Positions 1 through 11,510 of a stretch of 64,000 nt of DNA are shown one piece after another. The notes under the pieces were generated by a model that saw only the letters and a list, made by a program, of their open reading frames with translations, had not been told where the DNA came from and did not search any database. How positions within the stretch are numbered: the first letter of the stretch is position 1; every line of letters begins with the position of its first letter. The translations under genes were made by a program, and so were the position numbers. Source of the stretch: Leptodontidium sp. MPI-SDFR-AT-0119 (Eukaryota > Ascomycota > Leotiomycetes > Helotiales > Leptodontidiaceae); contig JAHLEZ010000006.1 in the NCBI GenBank assembly GCA_020726505.1, positions 1,550,001 through 1,614,000 on the forward strand, in the 5' to 3' direction.

Positions 1-1
1 T

Positions 2-715
2 GCCTCTGACTTGCCGGAGCATCGGGTGGCGTCGGGTAAAATGCTCGCACTTCTAGAGACAACGCTGTCCGGGACTTTGTTCCTGTACCAAGGCCAGGAG
101 ATCGGCGCTGTCAATGCGCCGGGGAAGAGCTATCCCATCACCGAGTACAGAGATATCGAGAGTCTTCTTTACTATAAGATGGTCGACGAGCGCACCGGGG
201 GTTGTGCGGAAACCCTCGATCGCGCCTTCTCGGCGCTCCAGCACCTCGCCCGCGACCACGCACGTATTCCCATAGCATGGGACGGCGCCGCCCCTAATGC
301 TGGTTTCTCAGCCGCTGATGGGGCGAGACCGTGGATGGCCACGCATCCGCTTGCCAGCGAGATCAACGTCGCGGACCAGATCAACAACGAACGCAGCGTG
401 CTCTGTTTCTGGAGGAAGATGCTGCGCTTCCGGCGGGAGCACGTGGACTTGCTTGTCTATGGAGACTTCAGACTGCTACGAGTCGAGGACCCAGATCTCT
501 TCATGTTCGCCAAGGACAATCACCAAGGCGACATGGTGGTGGTCGTCTTGAACTTTACGAAGAGCACGAAGGGGTGGGACCAACCCAGGCCAGAGGAATT
601 GGGACTTGGGGTTGCTGGGGGAATCCAGCTGACGATGCTGGTGTCCAGCGAAGGCGCGGATGGCGGAAATCTGCTGGCACCCTTCGAGGCTAGGATCTAT
701 CGCGTTGACACTTGA
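2..715 (+). CDS. alpha-glucosidase (GH13), C-terminal part, cut by the left edge
   Basis: This is the last ~237 residues of a glycoside hydrolase family 13 alpha-glucosidase (maltase/isomaltase type), a cytosolic enzyme that releases glucose from maltose, isomaltose or sucrose. The frame is open from base 2, so the true start lies outside the window. Visible family features are the GTLFLYQGQEIG strand of the (beta/alpha)8 barrel, the 'YRDIES' helix that follows it, a conserved segment around 'PIAWDGAAPNAGFS', and a small C-terminal beta-domain ending at TGA 713-715. The catalytic Asp/Glu lie upstream and cannot be checked. Its neighbour, 1.1 kb away and convergent, is a sucrose/alpha-glucoside permease, which suggests a small disaccharide-use gene pair. 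Exact substrate is not resolvable from this fragment. Confidence 0.88.
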   Translation, partial: ASDLPEHRVASGKMLALLETTLSGTLFLYQGQEIGAVNAPGKSYPITEYRDIESLLYYKMVDERTGGCAETLDRAFSALQHLARDHARIPIAWDGAAPNAGFSAADGARPWMATHPLASEINVADQINNERSVLCFWRKMLRFRREHVDLLVYGDFRLLRVEDPDLFMFAKDNHQGDMVVVVLNFTKSTKGWDQPRPEELGLGVAGGIQLTMLVSSEGADGGNLLAPFEARIYRVDT

Positions 716-1649
716 AACTGGCCTGAAGGTATAAAAGCGGATTCTGCCGCTCAAGAAGCTCCACATGGTTGCTGTTGCAGTGATTCTATCGTTACATAAC
801 TGGAATTGCCTTGATTATTAGAATCTCTAGTTTATAAAACTATAGCTGAATAAACTTAATTATAACTCAATTAATACGCATTGAATTACCATTGAGTTAC
901 CTTTTGGTCTTAAGAATAAGGTGGCATGCTAAAAAGCGGCATATCTATCACTTTCCGAGTGGTAAATGGTCCCCTTGGAGAGCTAAAAGTCGTTCTCTAA
1001 AACCTTGATCTGCGCGTGAGTAATGGCATGACTGAGGACCTCTTAACTAAGAACCCATTTAGCTAATCGATCTCTAATTACTGTAAGAAGCCTTTGAAAA
1101 TAACTAGCGCCTTCTTGGTATGATTTGGAAGTGAATTGTTCACTTTAGGGTAGTTTTCCGTAAGGATATTCTCATTTTTCTACTTCTTTGAATGTATAGC
1201 TGATATTGTACTGTGGTGAGGAAGACTCTTAGTCGTCTCTTTGTCACCTGACCGGACAAACTCTTTCCACATAAAAGAGGTCAACACTTGAAAACAACTA
1301 AAGGACACAGAACCTTTATAGAACTTTATCTAATACACTCCTTTCTCCTCTCCCCACTCGACTTTTCACGCTCTTCAGATATGTATTATCTTTAGATTTG
1401 ATCGATTCGCGATTTCCTACACCTAGAATCTCTCCCATACCTCACTACATGCTACCTCTCTTGTTGTGTGGTTTATTGGGCTTCGTCCCTCCAACAGTAC
1501 TTGGTGTATTTGAGTTTTATTATAACAAAAATATTAATTCTAAATTTTAAAAGAATCAATTAAAGAATAAAGAAGTTATTAATCATTAAAGTGAGAGGAT
1601 GTAAATGGCAGCGAGTTAAGCGAGGTGACCAGAATAGGCGGGCAGGGAT

Positions 1650-1683
<34 letters not shown>

Positions 1684-1815
1684 GAGGACTTACTTGATAG
1701 CTGATGTTCGGATCTCCTGACCCTAAAATGCCACAAACTGTTTAATGTCCTCCATTTCTTGTAGTAAAGCCTTTTGACATGTAGCTAATATGATATGTAT
1801 TAACCCACAAAATTT
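716..1815. other. intergenic, AT-rich, between two convergent genes
   Basis: About 1.1 kb between the ends of the alpha-glucosidase and the transporter. It is AT-rich with many in-frame stops and shows no gene. A TATA-like tataaaag lies at 729-736, but nothing recognisable follows it. A long poly-G tract sits at 1650-1682. Confidence 0.6.
1650..1682 (+). repeat. poly-G homopolymer, 33 bases
   Basis: An uninterrupted run of 33 G in otherwise AT-rich intergenic DNA. It may be a real homopolymer or a consensus artefact. A second run of 26 G occurs at 52746-52771. Confidence 0.9.
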
Positions 1816-3603
1816 TCACTCCCTCCCAAAACTCCAAGTCAACCATCCCGCCCGCAGCATCACACAAGCACTCAACCTCAACACCCACGCCGTTCCATCC
1901 CCTCCCCCAAAAACATCCACAATTTTAAAAACCGCACTACAAACCACCGCAGCAACAATCTGCGGCGTCGAGATGGCCACATTGCTCAAACTCAATATCG
2001 TCCCTGTCGGCGGTCTATTCATTTCAGTTCTGATCTCATGTCCAATGATGGCGAATGGCGCCCAGAGAGTCAGTGACCAGGAAAGACCGATGCTACCGAT
2101 CAGGATGGTCCCGCTGGTGTGGGATCTTATGAAGAAGGTGGAGGTCATGGCCAGGGAAAAGAAGATGTGTGCGGCAGTCCAGAGGTGGATGATTGATATG
2201 TTAGGGCCAAGCACTGACGACGACCTGCCGGAAAATGGTGCAGTGAAGGAGGATTCTGAAGTGGATTTGTTGGGCCTGAGGAGGAAAAGTGAGAGGCTTA
2301 TGTTTGTGAAGAAGGCGACAATTGCGAAGGATAGATTTGCGAGGGTACCGGCGCGGATGGCATCAGCAGTTATGGCGGGCTGAGAAGTTGATACTACCGC
2401 CTCCGAAGTCATGTCTAGATATTGTTAGGCTATCTGGTAGTTCCAGCAGTTCCTTCGTCTACTTACATAGATCTTTGATATAACTATAATATGAATTTCC
2501 TGGTCAGCGATGTTTCCAGGTACAAAAATTGTACGATCTTACGTGGTTGAGTAGTATAGGAAAGGGAACCACCCCATCCACGCCCAGAACTGTATATGAC
2601 AGATTTTCCGAATATTTTGCGGCATGTTGCTGTAACAGTACATCAGATCCCTTGGCACAGATGCCATATTTCTCAACGTTGAAACCCTTGATCTCTTTGT
2701 CAATGCCATGGACCGTGAATCTCTCTCCCGGACGAAGAAACAGGTTGTAAAAACTGCGCAAGATAACACAATAGATGCAGTCACACACAGCCCCTGAAAG
2801 TGCGTTAAGCTCGGTCTCTCAAACCACTTTTCTACCTGGAGATATCCAACTGTGTAGCCGAATATATTTCCAGCTCCAGTCATATAGCTAGCCCAAGCAC
2901 TCGCCCTTTGTTGTTGTGCTGGAGGTGCTTGCTCGATGATTAGAGCACGCATGCTCATCTGAACAGGCTGTATTGATATGTTTAGTACGTAGACCAAAAC
3001 GGTAGCAGCTGTGATCGTGAGCGGCTTGATGTCTAAATTCGTGTCCTGAAGATGCAGCCAGACCGTTAGAAAATCTGTAATATCTTCCACCCAGGCGAGT
3101 GCCAGCATGGAGGTGACAGCTCCAATCGCCCCGATGAGCATGAAAGGTCGTCGGCGGCCCCATGCTGTGAACTTGGTGTCACTCAGCACGCCGACCAGTG
3201 GCTGGACGATGATACCACTTAGAGGAGCGGCAACCCATATAAGAGCTGTGAAGGATTTGGACAGCCCTAAGGAGACGAGGAATGGCTGATATGGCGTGAG
3301 TTGAGTTCACGATAATCAAGCGTGACGAAACACTCACTGTTCCATTTGATAATACAACAGACCACACAACTTGCAGTCTATAGCTTCGTCAGTGGAAGCT
3401 CATGATGGTTATATGATACCAAGCAAAATTATTTGAAATCGTTCAGGTGATTGTACTCACCCTCCAACTGTACAAGTCAAAGCAAGCAGACACGTCCAAG
3501 TCAAGGGGCCGTCTTTCTGCTGGTCTGGATCATCGAAGAATACATCGTTATCTTCACAGTCGTCGAGATTCGTAGAGCTGCCGCAGCTGTGTGTTTCTTC
3601 CAT
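1816..3603 (-). CDS. sucrose/alpha-glucoside transporter (GPH/SUT-type MFS)
   Basis: A plasma-membrane proton symporter for sucrose or other alpha-glucosides of the glycoside-pentoside-hexuronide type, like plant SUTs and fission yeast Sut1. Exons on the minus strand are 3603-3461, 3377-3338, 3285-2543, 2483-2467 and 2414-1816, giving 1542 nt and 513 aa. Joined, they read through family landmarks: LQVVWSVVLSNGT in TM1, PFLVSLGLSKSFTALIWVA in TM2, the loop LSDTKFTAWGRRRPFML (the GRRRP signature), and WFPFLYYSTTYIKDLYM in the central part. About 12 hydrophobic segments are expected. The N-terminus is short and acidic. Introns 1-4 have canonical GT-AG ends, and exon 4 is only 17 nt. The pairing with a GH13 alpha-glucosidase suggests joint use in disaccharide uptake and cleavage. 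Confidence 0.88.
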
Positions 3604-4719
3604 GACTGCAAATGAAGTATATGTTGTGAATCTGGCAAACGTGACTACTCCTGACTCCTTTCTTTCAAAGTTCAAACTGTAGAATCTCGTGACCAGAAAT
3701 CTTCGCACCTACACGTAGACGAAAAGTCTGAAACCGGATACCGCTCGGTGGTTCTTCGCCGGGTATCTGTGCTTATTATCCTTTTCTTGCGCCATTCATG
3801 GTTCTCCAGATCGTCAGTTGGTCAGTCACAAAGCTTGCTTACCTTGCTTGGTACGCTGACATTGACAGCGTTCAACTTCCTGCAAGACGGTGTTGTACGA
3901 GCGGCCAAAAAAGTGGAGCTAGAGAGCCGGAGAGCTGACACAAAGACATTCTTTCTTCCGTGGTTGCAGAAGTGTAAGAGGGGCAATGCAGGGGTCCACC
4001 ACGTCCTCTCGCCTTGGCGAAGCGGACTGCCAAAAAGGGGTAGCGACATCCAAATTTAAACGGATAAACAAACACGTAAATCCTCCATGATGACCCTTTA
4101 CGAACTGCTGCGGTGTAGAGCCACCATATCATCGGTTTCTATAGGGTTGAGATAAGGCTTACAGCAGATCTGACCCCTCCCCCACCAGGCTCGAGCGCTA
4201 ATGCATGCCCCTCGGTGCTGAGCACAGAACGGTTACAGGGCACCCATGGCCCTGCATTCAACTGCCTTTATGGGTGTGCGGCAGCACCCGATCCCTGACT
4301 CTGCCCCATTTAGTAGGTATGGCGTTATCTTAGGGCTGACTTTGAACTTCGAAGGAAGGTGAAGTGCTGGTGTCGCCAGGCTAAGGCAAGCCACGCAAAG
4401 AGCATCAACATCCAAAGTATCCGATCAGCATCCTCGCCACTCAGCTCCATCTCGTATTCCTCACAACTTCCTAAACAGGAAAGAATCCCCAAACTCCAAA
4501 CAGTCCGTGCCTTACGGGTAACCGCTGAAACGCTATCTTCATCACCTACATTCCCCGCACCACTAGGGAGCAAGCAGCGCAAGAGAGCTATCAAAGAAAT
4601 CGTCTCCAGTCCATGCATCTTTGATTTACACATAAACACGACACAATCATCTATTCGAAATAGCTAAATATGCCCATCTCGATACACTCAATCTCACCTT
4701 CCCCATCCATCATGCAATC
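3604..4719. other. intergenic region between divergent genes
   Basis: About 1.1 kb that should hold the promoters of the transporter (leftward) and the GNAT gene (rightward). Short open frames on both strands have no recognisable protein sense. A pyrimidine-rich stretch precedes the ATG at 4720. Confidence 0.5.
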
Positions 4720-5505
4720 ATGTCCAACCCTCTCCCAATCACCATCCAGCCCGCCACCTACGCCGACATCCCGGCCCTAGCCCAGATCAGCGGAGATTCC
4801 TTCGAGGAGGACCGCCATACGCAGATGAAGGGCCAACGCAAGAAGCCGTACAACATGTACGAGAAGGCCCCTGGCGAAATCAGAAGCTACATGTCGTCGG
4901 AGAAATGCGTGGTTCTGAAAGCCGTCGACGAGACGACCGGCGCCGCGCTGGGTTGGAGCTGTTGGGGATTCCGTGGCTTTGAAGCCGCCGAGATCCCACG
5001 GCTGGACCCTGGACAGAAGAAGGAGAAGGATGTCTCGCTGCCGTTCTTCAAAGATGAGATTGCTGCGAAGCCGGAGGGAGAGGGCAAGGGAGAAGAAGAA
5101 GAAGAGGAACAAGAAGAGGATGAGGAGGATATCGTTAAGAAGCTTGAGGCTATGACGGATGCTGATATGAAGCATTGGATGGAGACTCTGATGCCACCCG
5201 GGACGAAATGCATGTTTGTCGTCTCGCTGTCGGTGGCGCCGGCGTTCCAAGCTCGAGGTGTGGGAAGTGCGCTGCTCAAGTGGGGGACTGACACGGCGGA
5301 TAATTTTGGGGTCTTCATCTGGGCTCATTCCTCTGAGTCGGCGTGGACGGCCTATGCAAGGCATGGCTTTGAGATTGTGGGAACGTTGGACGTTAACCTA
5401 GATGTGTGGGCGCCAAAGCCGCCGCCAAAGGAAGAGGGACCCGGTGCTATCTGGGGACATTATGTCTTCCGATATACGAAGCGGCTCCCGAAGTCAAAGG
5501 AGTGA
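4720..5505 (+). CDS. GNAT-family N-acetyltransferase
   Basis: A single-exon gene of 261 aa. The N-terminus 'ITIQPATYADIPALAQISGDSF' region fits beta1-alpha1 of the GNAT fold. The acetyl-CoA binding motif A is at residues 168-189, with the Q/R-x-x-G-x-G/A core as Q177-A-R-G-V-G-S-A184, followed by an alpha-helix 'LLKWGTDTAD' and the motif-B segment 'SAWTAYARHGFEIVG' at 208-221. Between the halves, residues ~119-139 form a low-complexity Glu-rich insert. Such stand-alone fungal GNATs transfer acetyl from acetyl-CoA to small amines or peptides. The substrate here is unknown. The start is the first ATG of the frame and there is no sign of introns. Confidence 0.82.
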   Translation: MSNPLPITIQPATYADIPALAQISGDSFEEDRHTQMKGQRKKPYNMYEKAPGEIRSYMSSEKCVVLKAVDETTGAALGWSCWGFRGFEAAEIPRLDPGQKKEKDVSLPFFKDEIAAKPEGEGKGEEEEEEQEEDEEDIVKKLEAMTDADMKHWMETLMPPGTKCMFVVSLSVAPAFQARGVGSALLKWGTDTADNFGVFIWAHSSESAWTAYARHGFEIVGTLDVNLDVWAPKPPPKEEGPGAIWGHYVFRYTKRLPKSKE

Positions 5506-7220
5506 ATAAAGGATAGAAACACTGTTAAATCAAGCGATGATTTCAAGAGGGATTTCAAAAGGATCAAGAACCTCGTTCAAGTATGTGATAACTACTACTT
5601 TGATCGGAAGTCTTGTGATAATCTTGATGCAGCTGCAGATTTGCACTTATAATGTAATTCCAAAAGAAGGTTTAGTTGTCAAGTCTTTCTATAATATCAT
5701 GAGTTTAGGAGCTGTGCATTTAGCAGCAACATACACTGAAAGGCTGTCCAAGAGGCTTCAAATTCATTAGTCACACACGAAATCATTCCGAACACTACTG
5801 GGTAGGTACTGTACCTAGGTGTGTGCATTACATCAGTGTTCGCTTTAATCACCACGCTAGCCGCACACAACCAAATATACCCGTTGGGACCTCAGAAACG
5901 TGCAAGCTTCACACCACCTTATTATCATGACCAACACCTTGGTTGTGCACAAACTTTTATCCCAATTACCTACGTTTCGCTATAGTTTTAAGAATGACCC
6001 TCACAAGTGAGTAAGAATCCTTAGATCTAAAATCTAATCTCCCATAGAAACTCAACGTTACTGATTTTCACAGGCAGCCCACAAAATCAGTATTACGGGA
6101 ATTGCAGCTGTGACAACTGTTTCGATTCTTCTATGCCGCCATTGTACGAAGCAGCAACAGGAATTTCGAGTCGCTGCTTAGATCTACCGCGTTCCGAGAA
6201 GATTGGGGAAGGCCTCGAGCCTGCCCAAGAAATTGTAACAATCAATCAGCCACAGTTTATCGTGCAAAAAACATCGATTCCAACTTCACAGAAGGAGAAG
6301 ATAGAGAATAAAAGGTCTAGATATGGACAAAAAAGGTCCCGAAAACACAAGGGACTAGCACCAGATGATGAGCAACACTGTAGAGGACTCGAAGCTAGTT
6401 TAGCCTTCTCCTTACTCGAAGTCAAGCCTCAAAAAGGGTGGGAGAAACCTACAGGTGGTTCTCGCAGCGCGTTGTTATCGATTTTTGCCTCGGAAGATCG
6501 AACTGTGTTGTCAGTCGCGATTTGAGATTGTAAGTTTGAAGTTCAGTGCGACGGATGTTGAGAAGATATTTGTTTACGTAGCAAGGCTCGCTTTGCTAGC
6601 GCGGACAGCGTATCCCCCCGCCAGATACCTTTCACGCGTAGTTTCTCTCTTTTACGTCACCGGAGTAGAATAACGAAAAGTGATTTGATTAGCAATATCT
6701 TGTTTACCTCCCTTGAATATGACATCAAAAATAGAGAAGAAGTTGCGTTGCTACCACTGGGACTGCTCGGTGACGGGGGCGAGTTTTGGGAAGGATACAG
6801 CGAAGTGGTTCTAAAGTATACATCTAATATATTCATATCTCAAGATAGAAGCAATATTGGGTAATTGCGACAATGATACCGTGGCAGAAGTAAAGCTGCA
6901 AGAGCAAGACAAAATTACAGGGTTTTTTCACCCATTTTCCCGGCTCACGACTTTCGCAAATGTCATAGGCTGTGACTTTGGATTTTCATTCCTTGATTGA
7001 GTGGTAGTAGCCACAGGCCGTAAGGGAAATATAATCTCATCTGTTGTGGACCACTAATTGGTAGCCCCCAGACCAGAAGTTCCTTGTAAAAGCATTCCTC
7101 CTTCCGTGCTAACCAAGAATCCCGGCAGATAATTAACTACCAGAACAACCCCCAACCATGCTCCCCGGACGATTCATGTAGACCCAACCAGCACACGATT
7201 TTCAAAGTGCGATTGAGGGT
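5506..7220. other. intergenic, no supported gene
   Basis: About 1.7 kb with only short open frames (for example 6133-6525 +) that lack low-complexity bias, family motifs or splice partners. Composition is AT-rich. Nothing recognisable. Confidence 0.5.
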
Positions 7221-8105
7221 TCAGCAGTTGCTATCATCCAGCTTTCGCTTCTGCTTCGCGTAAGGACAGACCTCATCCTTCCCGTGTTGATGGTAATCGC
7301 AAAGCGGTGCAAGCTTTGGATTTTCAAGGAGCTTCTTGCCATTCCGAGACTTAGATTGATTCAACCCTCTCAACTGAGTCATGCCATCTATCAAGATTTC
7401 TTGAGCCTTCTCGCCAGTGGGTACTAGCGTAGAGGATGCCCATTTTCCATTGTCGTCTTCATTTAAGACCCCATATGCCCAGATTCTTGACAGAAACAAC
7501 CGTAGTTTGGAGCCATAATGGGTCCTTGCGTAAGCTCTGGGGAAATGATTGATACCTGGTCGAGTTTTTTTCTTGATCAAAAATCCGATAAACGAGTCCA
7601 TTGTGCTGTCCATGAGACAGACGATTCCGTACTTCTCGGCGAATGCAAAGAGGTCAATGAAATCTCCCGGTTCATGTCCCAAGTCTTTCACAGTACTTCG
7701 ATATAGCCAAGAAGCAAACATATCGAAGGCTTTCGGATCATCCTCAGGAAGGAGTGCCTCTCCAATCTGGCCTTCAGCAAAGTTGCCACTGAACATCCGA
7801 TCGAAGACTGGCGCTTTTTGGCACAGAAGGCGCTTGTGGATATGGAATTCTTGCTTCTTCGATCCCTCGCCAACTGAGATCTTCACCATTTCAGATCCGA
7901 ATGTTCTGGAAATATGTCAGAACTTGAAGTACATGAGATTGGAGAGTGCTCACTCATTGAAGGATGCATTGGGAGACATGGCCTTCTCCGGCGTTCGGCC
8001 TGCTGGAGTTGATGCCATTGCGTTTGAGACTGGTAGGGAGCGTGTGGCTGGGGTCAATACGACAGAAGCTGAACTCGAGGAAGTCGATTGATCCAGCGAC
8101 GACAT
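7221..8105 (-). CDS. BTB/POZ domain protein
   Basis: Two exons on the minus strand, 8105-7954 and 7905-7221, join across a GTGAGC...TTCCAG intron and give 278 aa. Residues 1-50 are Ser/Thr-rich and probably disordered. The BTB fold starts at about residue 52 with TFGSEMVKISVG, then the core 'FHIHKRLLCQKAPVFDRMFSGNF' region and 'LPEDDPKAFDMFASWLYRSTV'. In fungi, stand-alone BTB proteins of this type are thought to act as dimerisation modules or Cul3 adaptors. No target can be inferred. The C-terminus carries a Cys/His-containing tail ('CDYHQHGKDEVCPYAKQKR') of unknown role. The ATG at 8105 was preferred because an intron with GTAAGT and TTTCAG ends fits directly upstream, in the 5' UTR (about 8108-8178). 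Confidence 0.8.
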
Positions 8106-9443
8106 AGCTGAAAGAGGAAGAGCTACAGTAGGACAAACAATTATCAAACCTATTCGGCGACATTCAAAGTGGAAACTTACATGCTCAGATCAACCCGATG
8201 GTACTGGTTTCTTGGCTCGAGCCGCGAGGAGTCGAGGATGTAGAGTGATTGATCTAAAAGTCGAAGATCAACAGCAAAGTGTGTGACGTTGGACTGCGGA
8301 TGGAAGTTGACAGAGGATAGGGGGCTGTCAGAGTTGCTGTAGGTAGAAGGAGTTGAAGTTTGGAGGCGATGGAAGCGATGGAGAAAGTGGCGTTTTGAGT
8401 CAAGTTAAGCGTTAGTGGTGAATCAAGTGAAGAGTTCACCACATCATGTTCAGCGATTTCAGATCTCATTCGTTTTTGAGAATGTTATGTTGAAAAGCTG
8501 TGAGGCTTCAACTTTTCCTTTTGTGGTACAGAAAAAATGATCACAACTTCAAGGTGGATGGCGTTAGTGGAGTCGAGAACACACTCTTCCGTATTCCTTT
8601 CGGCATCTGGACTTCACTTTCAACCTTCACCGACTCTCCTACAGTAAAGGTCTATTGGGATCTAGTCTTGAAAATTATACCGTACATTGATAACATGTAT
8701 GAGATTTATCAGTAAAGAAACCTACATTTCCTGTAACTCAAGTCAAGAGATGCTCTTTATCGGTTGTTTATGTTACTAGAACTGCCTTCTGGTCATTTCT
8801 CTGCACAATTCTTCTGCATCAGTCATACGCAAACTCCTCCAAAGAGATTTCTATCTCTATGCAGTCTTTATTCTCAGTTAAAACAAATTTTAGAAGTCCC
8901 GAAGAGAGTGGTAGTACATTCAGCATTGTCGGAGCTCAAGATTAATCATTCATTCCGAGCAACAAGCATCTCACTTCCCATTTATCCTATCGGCTGACCT
9001 TCCCACTATTCAGAAATTTTACAAACACCAAAAGTTTCAAGTCCGCAGCTGTCCTTTCTTCCTTAAACGTGTCACCAAATCCAAGCACCCTTCCCCATCA
9101 AGGGTGTTCTGCTTCCATTCTTTCTGCTCTGCGATAACTCATCCTCTTCATCCTCCTCGAGCTCAACGCATAGTCTCTTCCTGCTCTTTTTATTATACAT
9201 AAGCGACGAAAGTGGCCATTGTCAAGGAGCAATAGGAATACTTTCTTTCTTGCTTGGGCCACTTGGGCCACACCGCAGAAAACGGACACCATTATTTAGG
9301 CAAGGGAGTTGTCCGACAAATGGTTTTGTATTGAGTAGAGTGTTCCAGATTATCCATAACGAGAGACAAGTCTATCAAGCGTAGCCACCTTTAGCCGTGG
9401 TTCCCCCTCACAAAATCCACCTCAATTAAAGCACCCTCAACAC
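8106..9443. other. 5' UTR intron of the BTB gene, then intergenic
   Basis: The first ~75 bases fit a 5' UTR intron of the BTB gene. The remainder, up to the end of the next gene at 9444, has short open frames only and no recognisable feature. Confidence 0.45.
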
Positions 9444-10367
9444 CTAATCCAACCCACTCGTACGTTTATCTCTAACAGGTCTGCCACACGCCGAAATAAT
9501 ACCCTCCTCCTCACTAAAAGCCCTAGGAACCGTCTTATACTCGGGATAAATCCAGCACAAGTCCTCATAATCATTCTCAAAGTAATGCTCCATGGCCACC
9601 AAGGTCTCTCGCAGATTAATTCCTTCACCCAAATCGTACTCGTCGATTTGATCACAATGAATTTCAATATCCTCTAACGTGCCCTCGACATCCTGAGCAA
9701 CTATGTCGATCCATTCGCAGACTTTGGTGTAACCGGCGTTGAAACCCTTGTTCGAGACCTCGATCTTCAGTTGTGTGGCCATCTCGGGCTAAATTAATTA
9801 TCAGTACCTATTTTTTCGAGAGTATGAGGGCAGACAGACCTGATCGTAGAGTATTTTCGCCAGAGTCCACGTCTTGAATATGCGGAAGGCGTGTGTATTG
9901 GGATCCAAGGAGTGGCAGTCGCGGAGGATGTCGGCATACAGCATTTGGGCTTTTGAAGCAGCTTCGAATGCCTCGATGAACTTTGCCTGCAAGACCTCTG
10001 CGCCGCTCTGAGTACGCAACTGCTCTTTATAGACGGCGGCCTGGGCTTCGGTGAGCCACTCCTCGAGAGGAAGATCCATGATTGAAGCGACGATTTCATC
10101 ATAGGCAGAGGTTTGGGTTGCGAGTCTAGCTGCTGGGGGTGTACTGAAGTCCTCGAAGAGATTATCCACCTCGACTGAATGAGTAGCTTTGATGGAAGTG
10201 CTGGACGCAGTAGTGGTGCTGAAGGTAGTGAAGGGAGTCGCAGGGCTGACGGATCTGTTGTAGGCGGAGGGTCGGTAGGGACCTTTGGGGGTAGACGTCC
10301 AGCTGTATGGTGTCTGTGGAGGTGATTGCGACATGCGCATGGTTGGACATTGATGGAAGTCGGACAT
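9444..10367 (-). CDS. hypothetical protein, 290 aa
   Basis: Two minus-strand exons, 10367-9840 and 9788-9444, join in phase 0 across a GTCTGT...TTTAG intron to give 290 aa. The join reads ILYDQ/PEMATQLKIEV. Residues 1-~80 are Ser/Thr/Pro-rich and likely disordered. The rest is alpha-helical in character with a conserved-looking core ('KAQMLYADILRDCHSLD', 'FRIFKTWTLAKILYDQ') and an acidic C-terminal part. I do not recognise a family and there is no signal peptide or membrane segment. Coding potential is supported by the clean intron and by length on one frame. Confidence 0.62.
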
Positions 10368-11510
10368 TTTGGTGAAGGATTTGAGTGCTTAAGCTATCGG
10401 GTGCTGCGCAATAGGGACTTGGTTTGTGATATCAAGGTGCTTGACGACGCAATCTAGGATGCGGAGATGTTGGGAGACGCGATGACATGCGGAAGACCTG
10501 AGTGCGCGTGCTAACTGCCGATAGAGTAGAGTATTGCTTGAAAAATATTGAGCAAACTGAAACTCAATTGAATTGTCTGAATAGAATGAGAAGCTTCACT
10601 TGTGATTGCGGCTTGGAAGTAGTTGCAGGAGCGCAGTAGTTTGTGTGTCGCAAAATGGAGAGAGCATGCTGCAATTGAAGTTTCCCCCCGTCCAACTGTT
10701 TCGCGGAACTTGCAAAGAACAATAGGAATGACTTCCTATTGTGAACGACATCGGAAGCGAGCTCAGTGGTGAATTGAGTGCTTTCGGGTTCTTCCGTGAA
10801 CTCGGGACGTGTTTTTCAACGACATCAAAATCTAAGCATTTATTTTGGATCTTGGACGCAAACCCAAGGAAATATATTCATCCCCTAATTCGCATAAATG
10901 TTAAAATATTTGTGGATCCCGGAGTTCGATATAGAGCGCATGGAGATATTGGAGATATAGTAAAGTCTGTTAATGAAGCAGGATAGCAAATGGGGAAACA
11001 TAACATAGGAAATGAAGGAAAGGAAAAAGAGACAAAAGAAATCTAGAAAAGTATTTTCACCCCCTTGTGGTAAAGGATCGCAGAATTATTATAAACCGGC
11101 AATTCCGATACGTAAAAGTCATGTAAATGAAAAGAAGAGGTTGTTGTTGCCCCTGAGCGCCAGCTGCTGCGCCAAGTCGCTTAGCGAGTGCTGTCGCCTG
11201 AAAATCCCTGACCATCATGGCACATGACCAACTCGTGCCTAAAAGCCCACTATTTCTGTCGGCGACCGTCTCTGTTGCCTGACAACACCTCGTGATTCCG
11301 TGTCCGATACGTGTTGGGATGTTTCTATTTTGAGAGATAGCGCGTCTACGAAATTTCGCTATTGAAAAACATATAAACAGCCATCGCGTCTTCCAGTGCC
11401 GAGTTTGAGATCACGCTTGAAATTAAATATTCATTGGAACTTCTTCAAGAATACTTACAGTCTCTCAGTCTCTTTCACAGACCGAATCAATTGAGAGTTA
11501 TTACTCAACC
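10368..11510. other. divergent intergenic region
   Basis: About 1.1 kb between the start of the unknown protein (leftward) and the F-box gene (rightward). A TATA-like site at 11372-11378 lies about 135 bases before the F-box ATG. Short frames such as 10741-10986 have no protein sense. Confidence 0.5.
11372..11378 (+). promoter_or_regulatory. TATA-like element of the F-box gene
   Basis: The sequence tataaac about 135 bases upstream of the ATG at 11511, in an AT-rich context. Position fits a fungal core promoter but this is consensus matching only. Confidence 0.35.

Noticed and set aside
1790..2383. 197-codon open frame on the plus strand
   Set aside because: It lies antisense to the last exon of the sucrose transporter, whose spliced protein is well supported.
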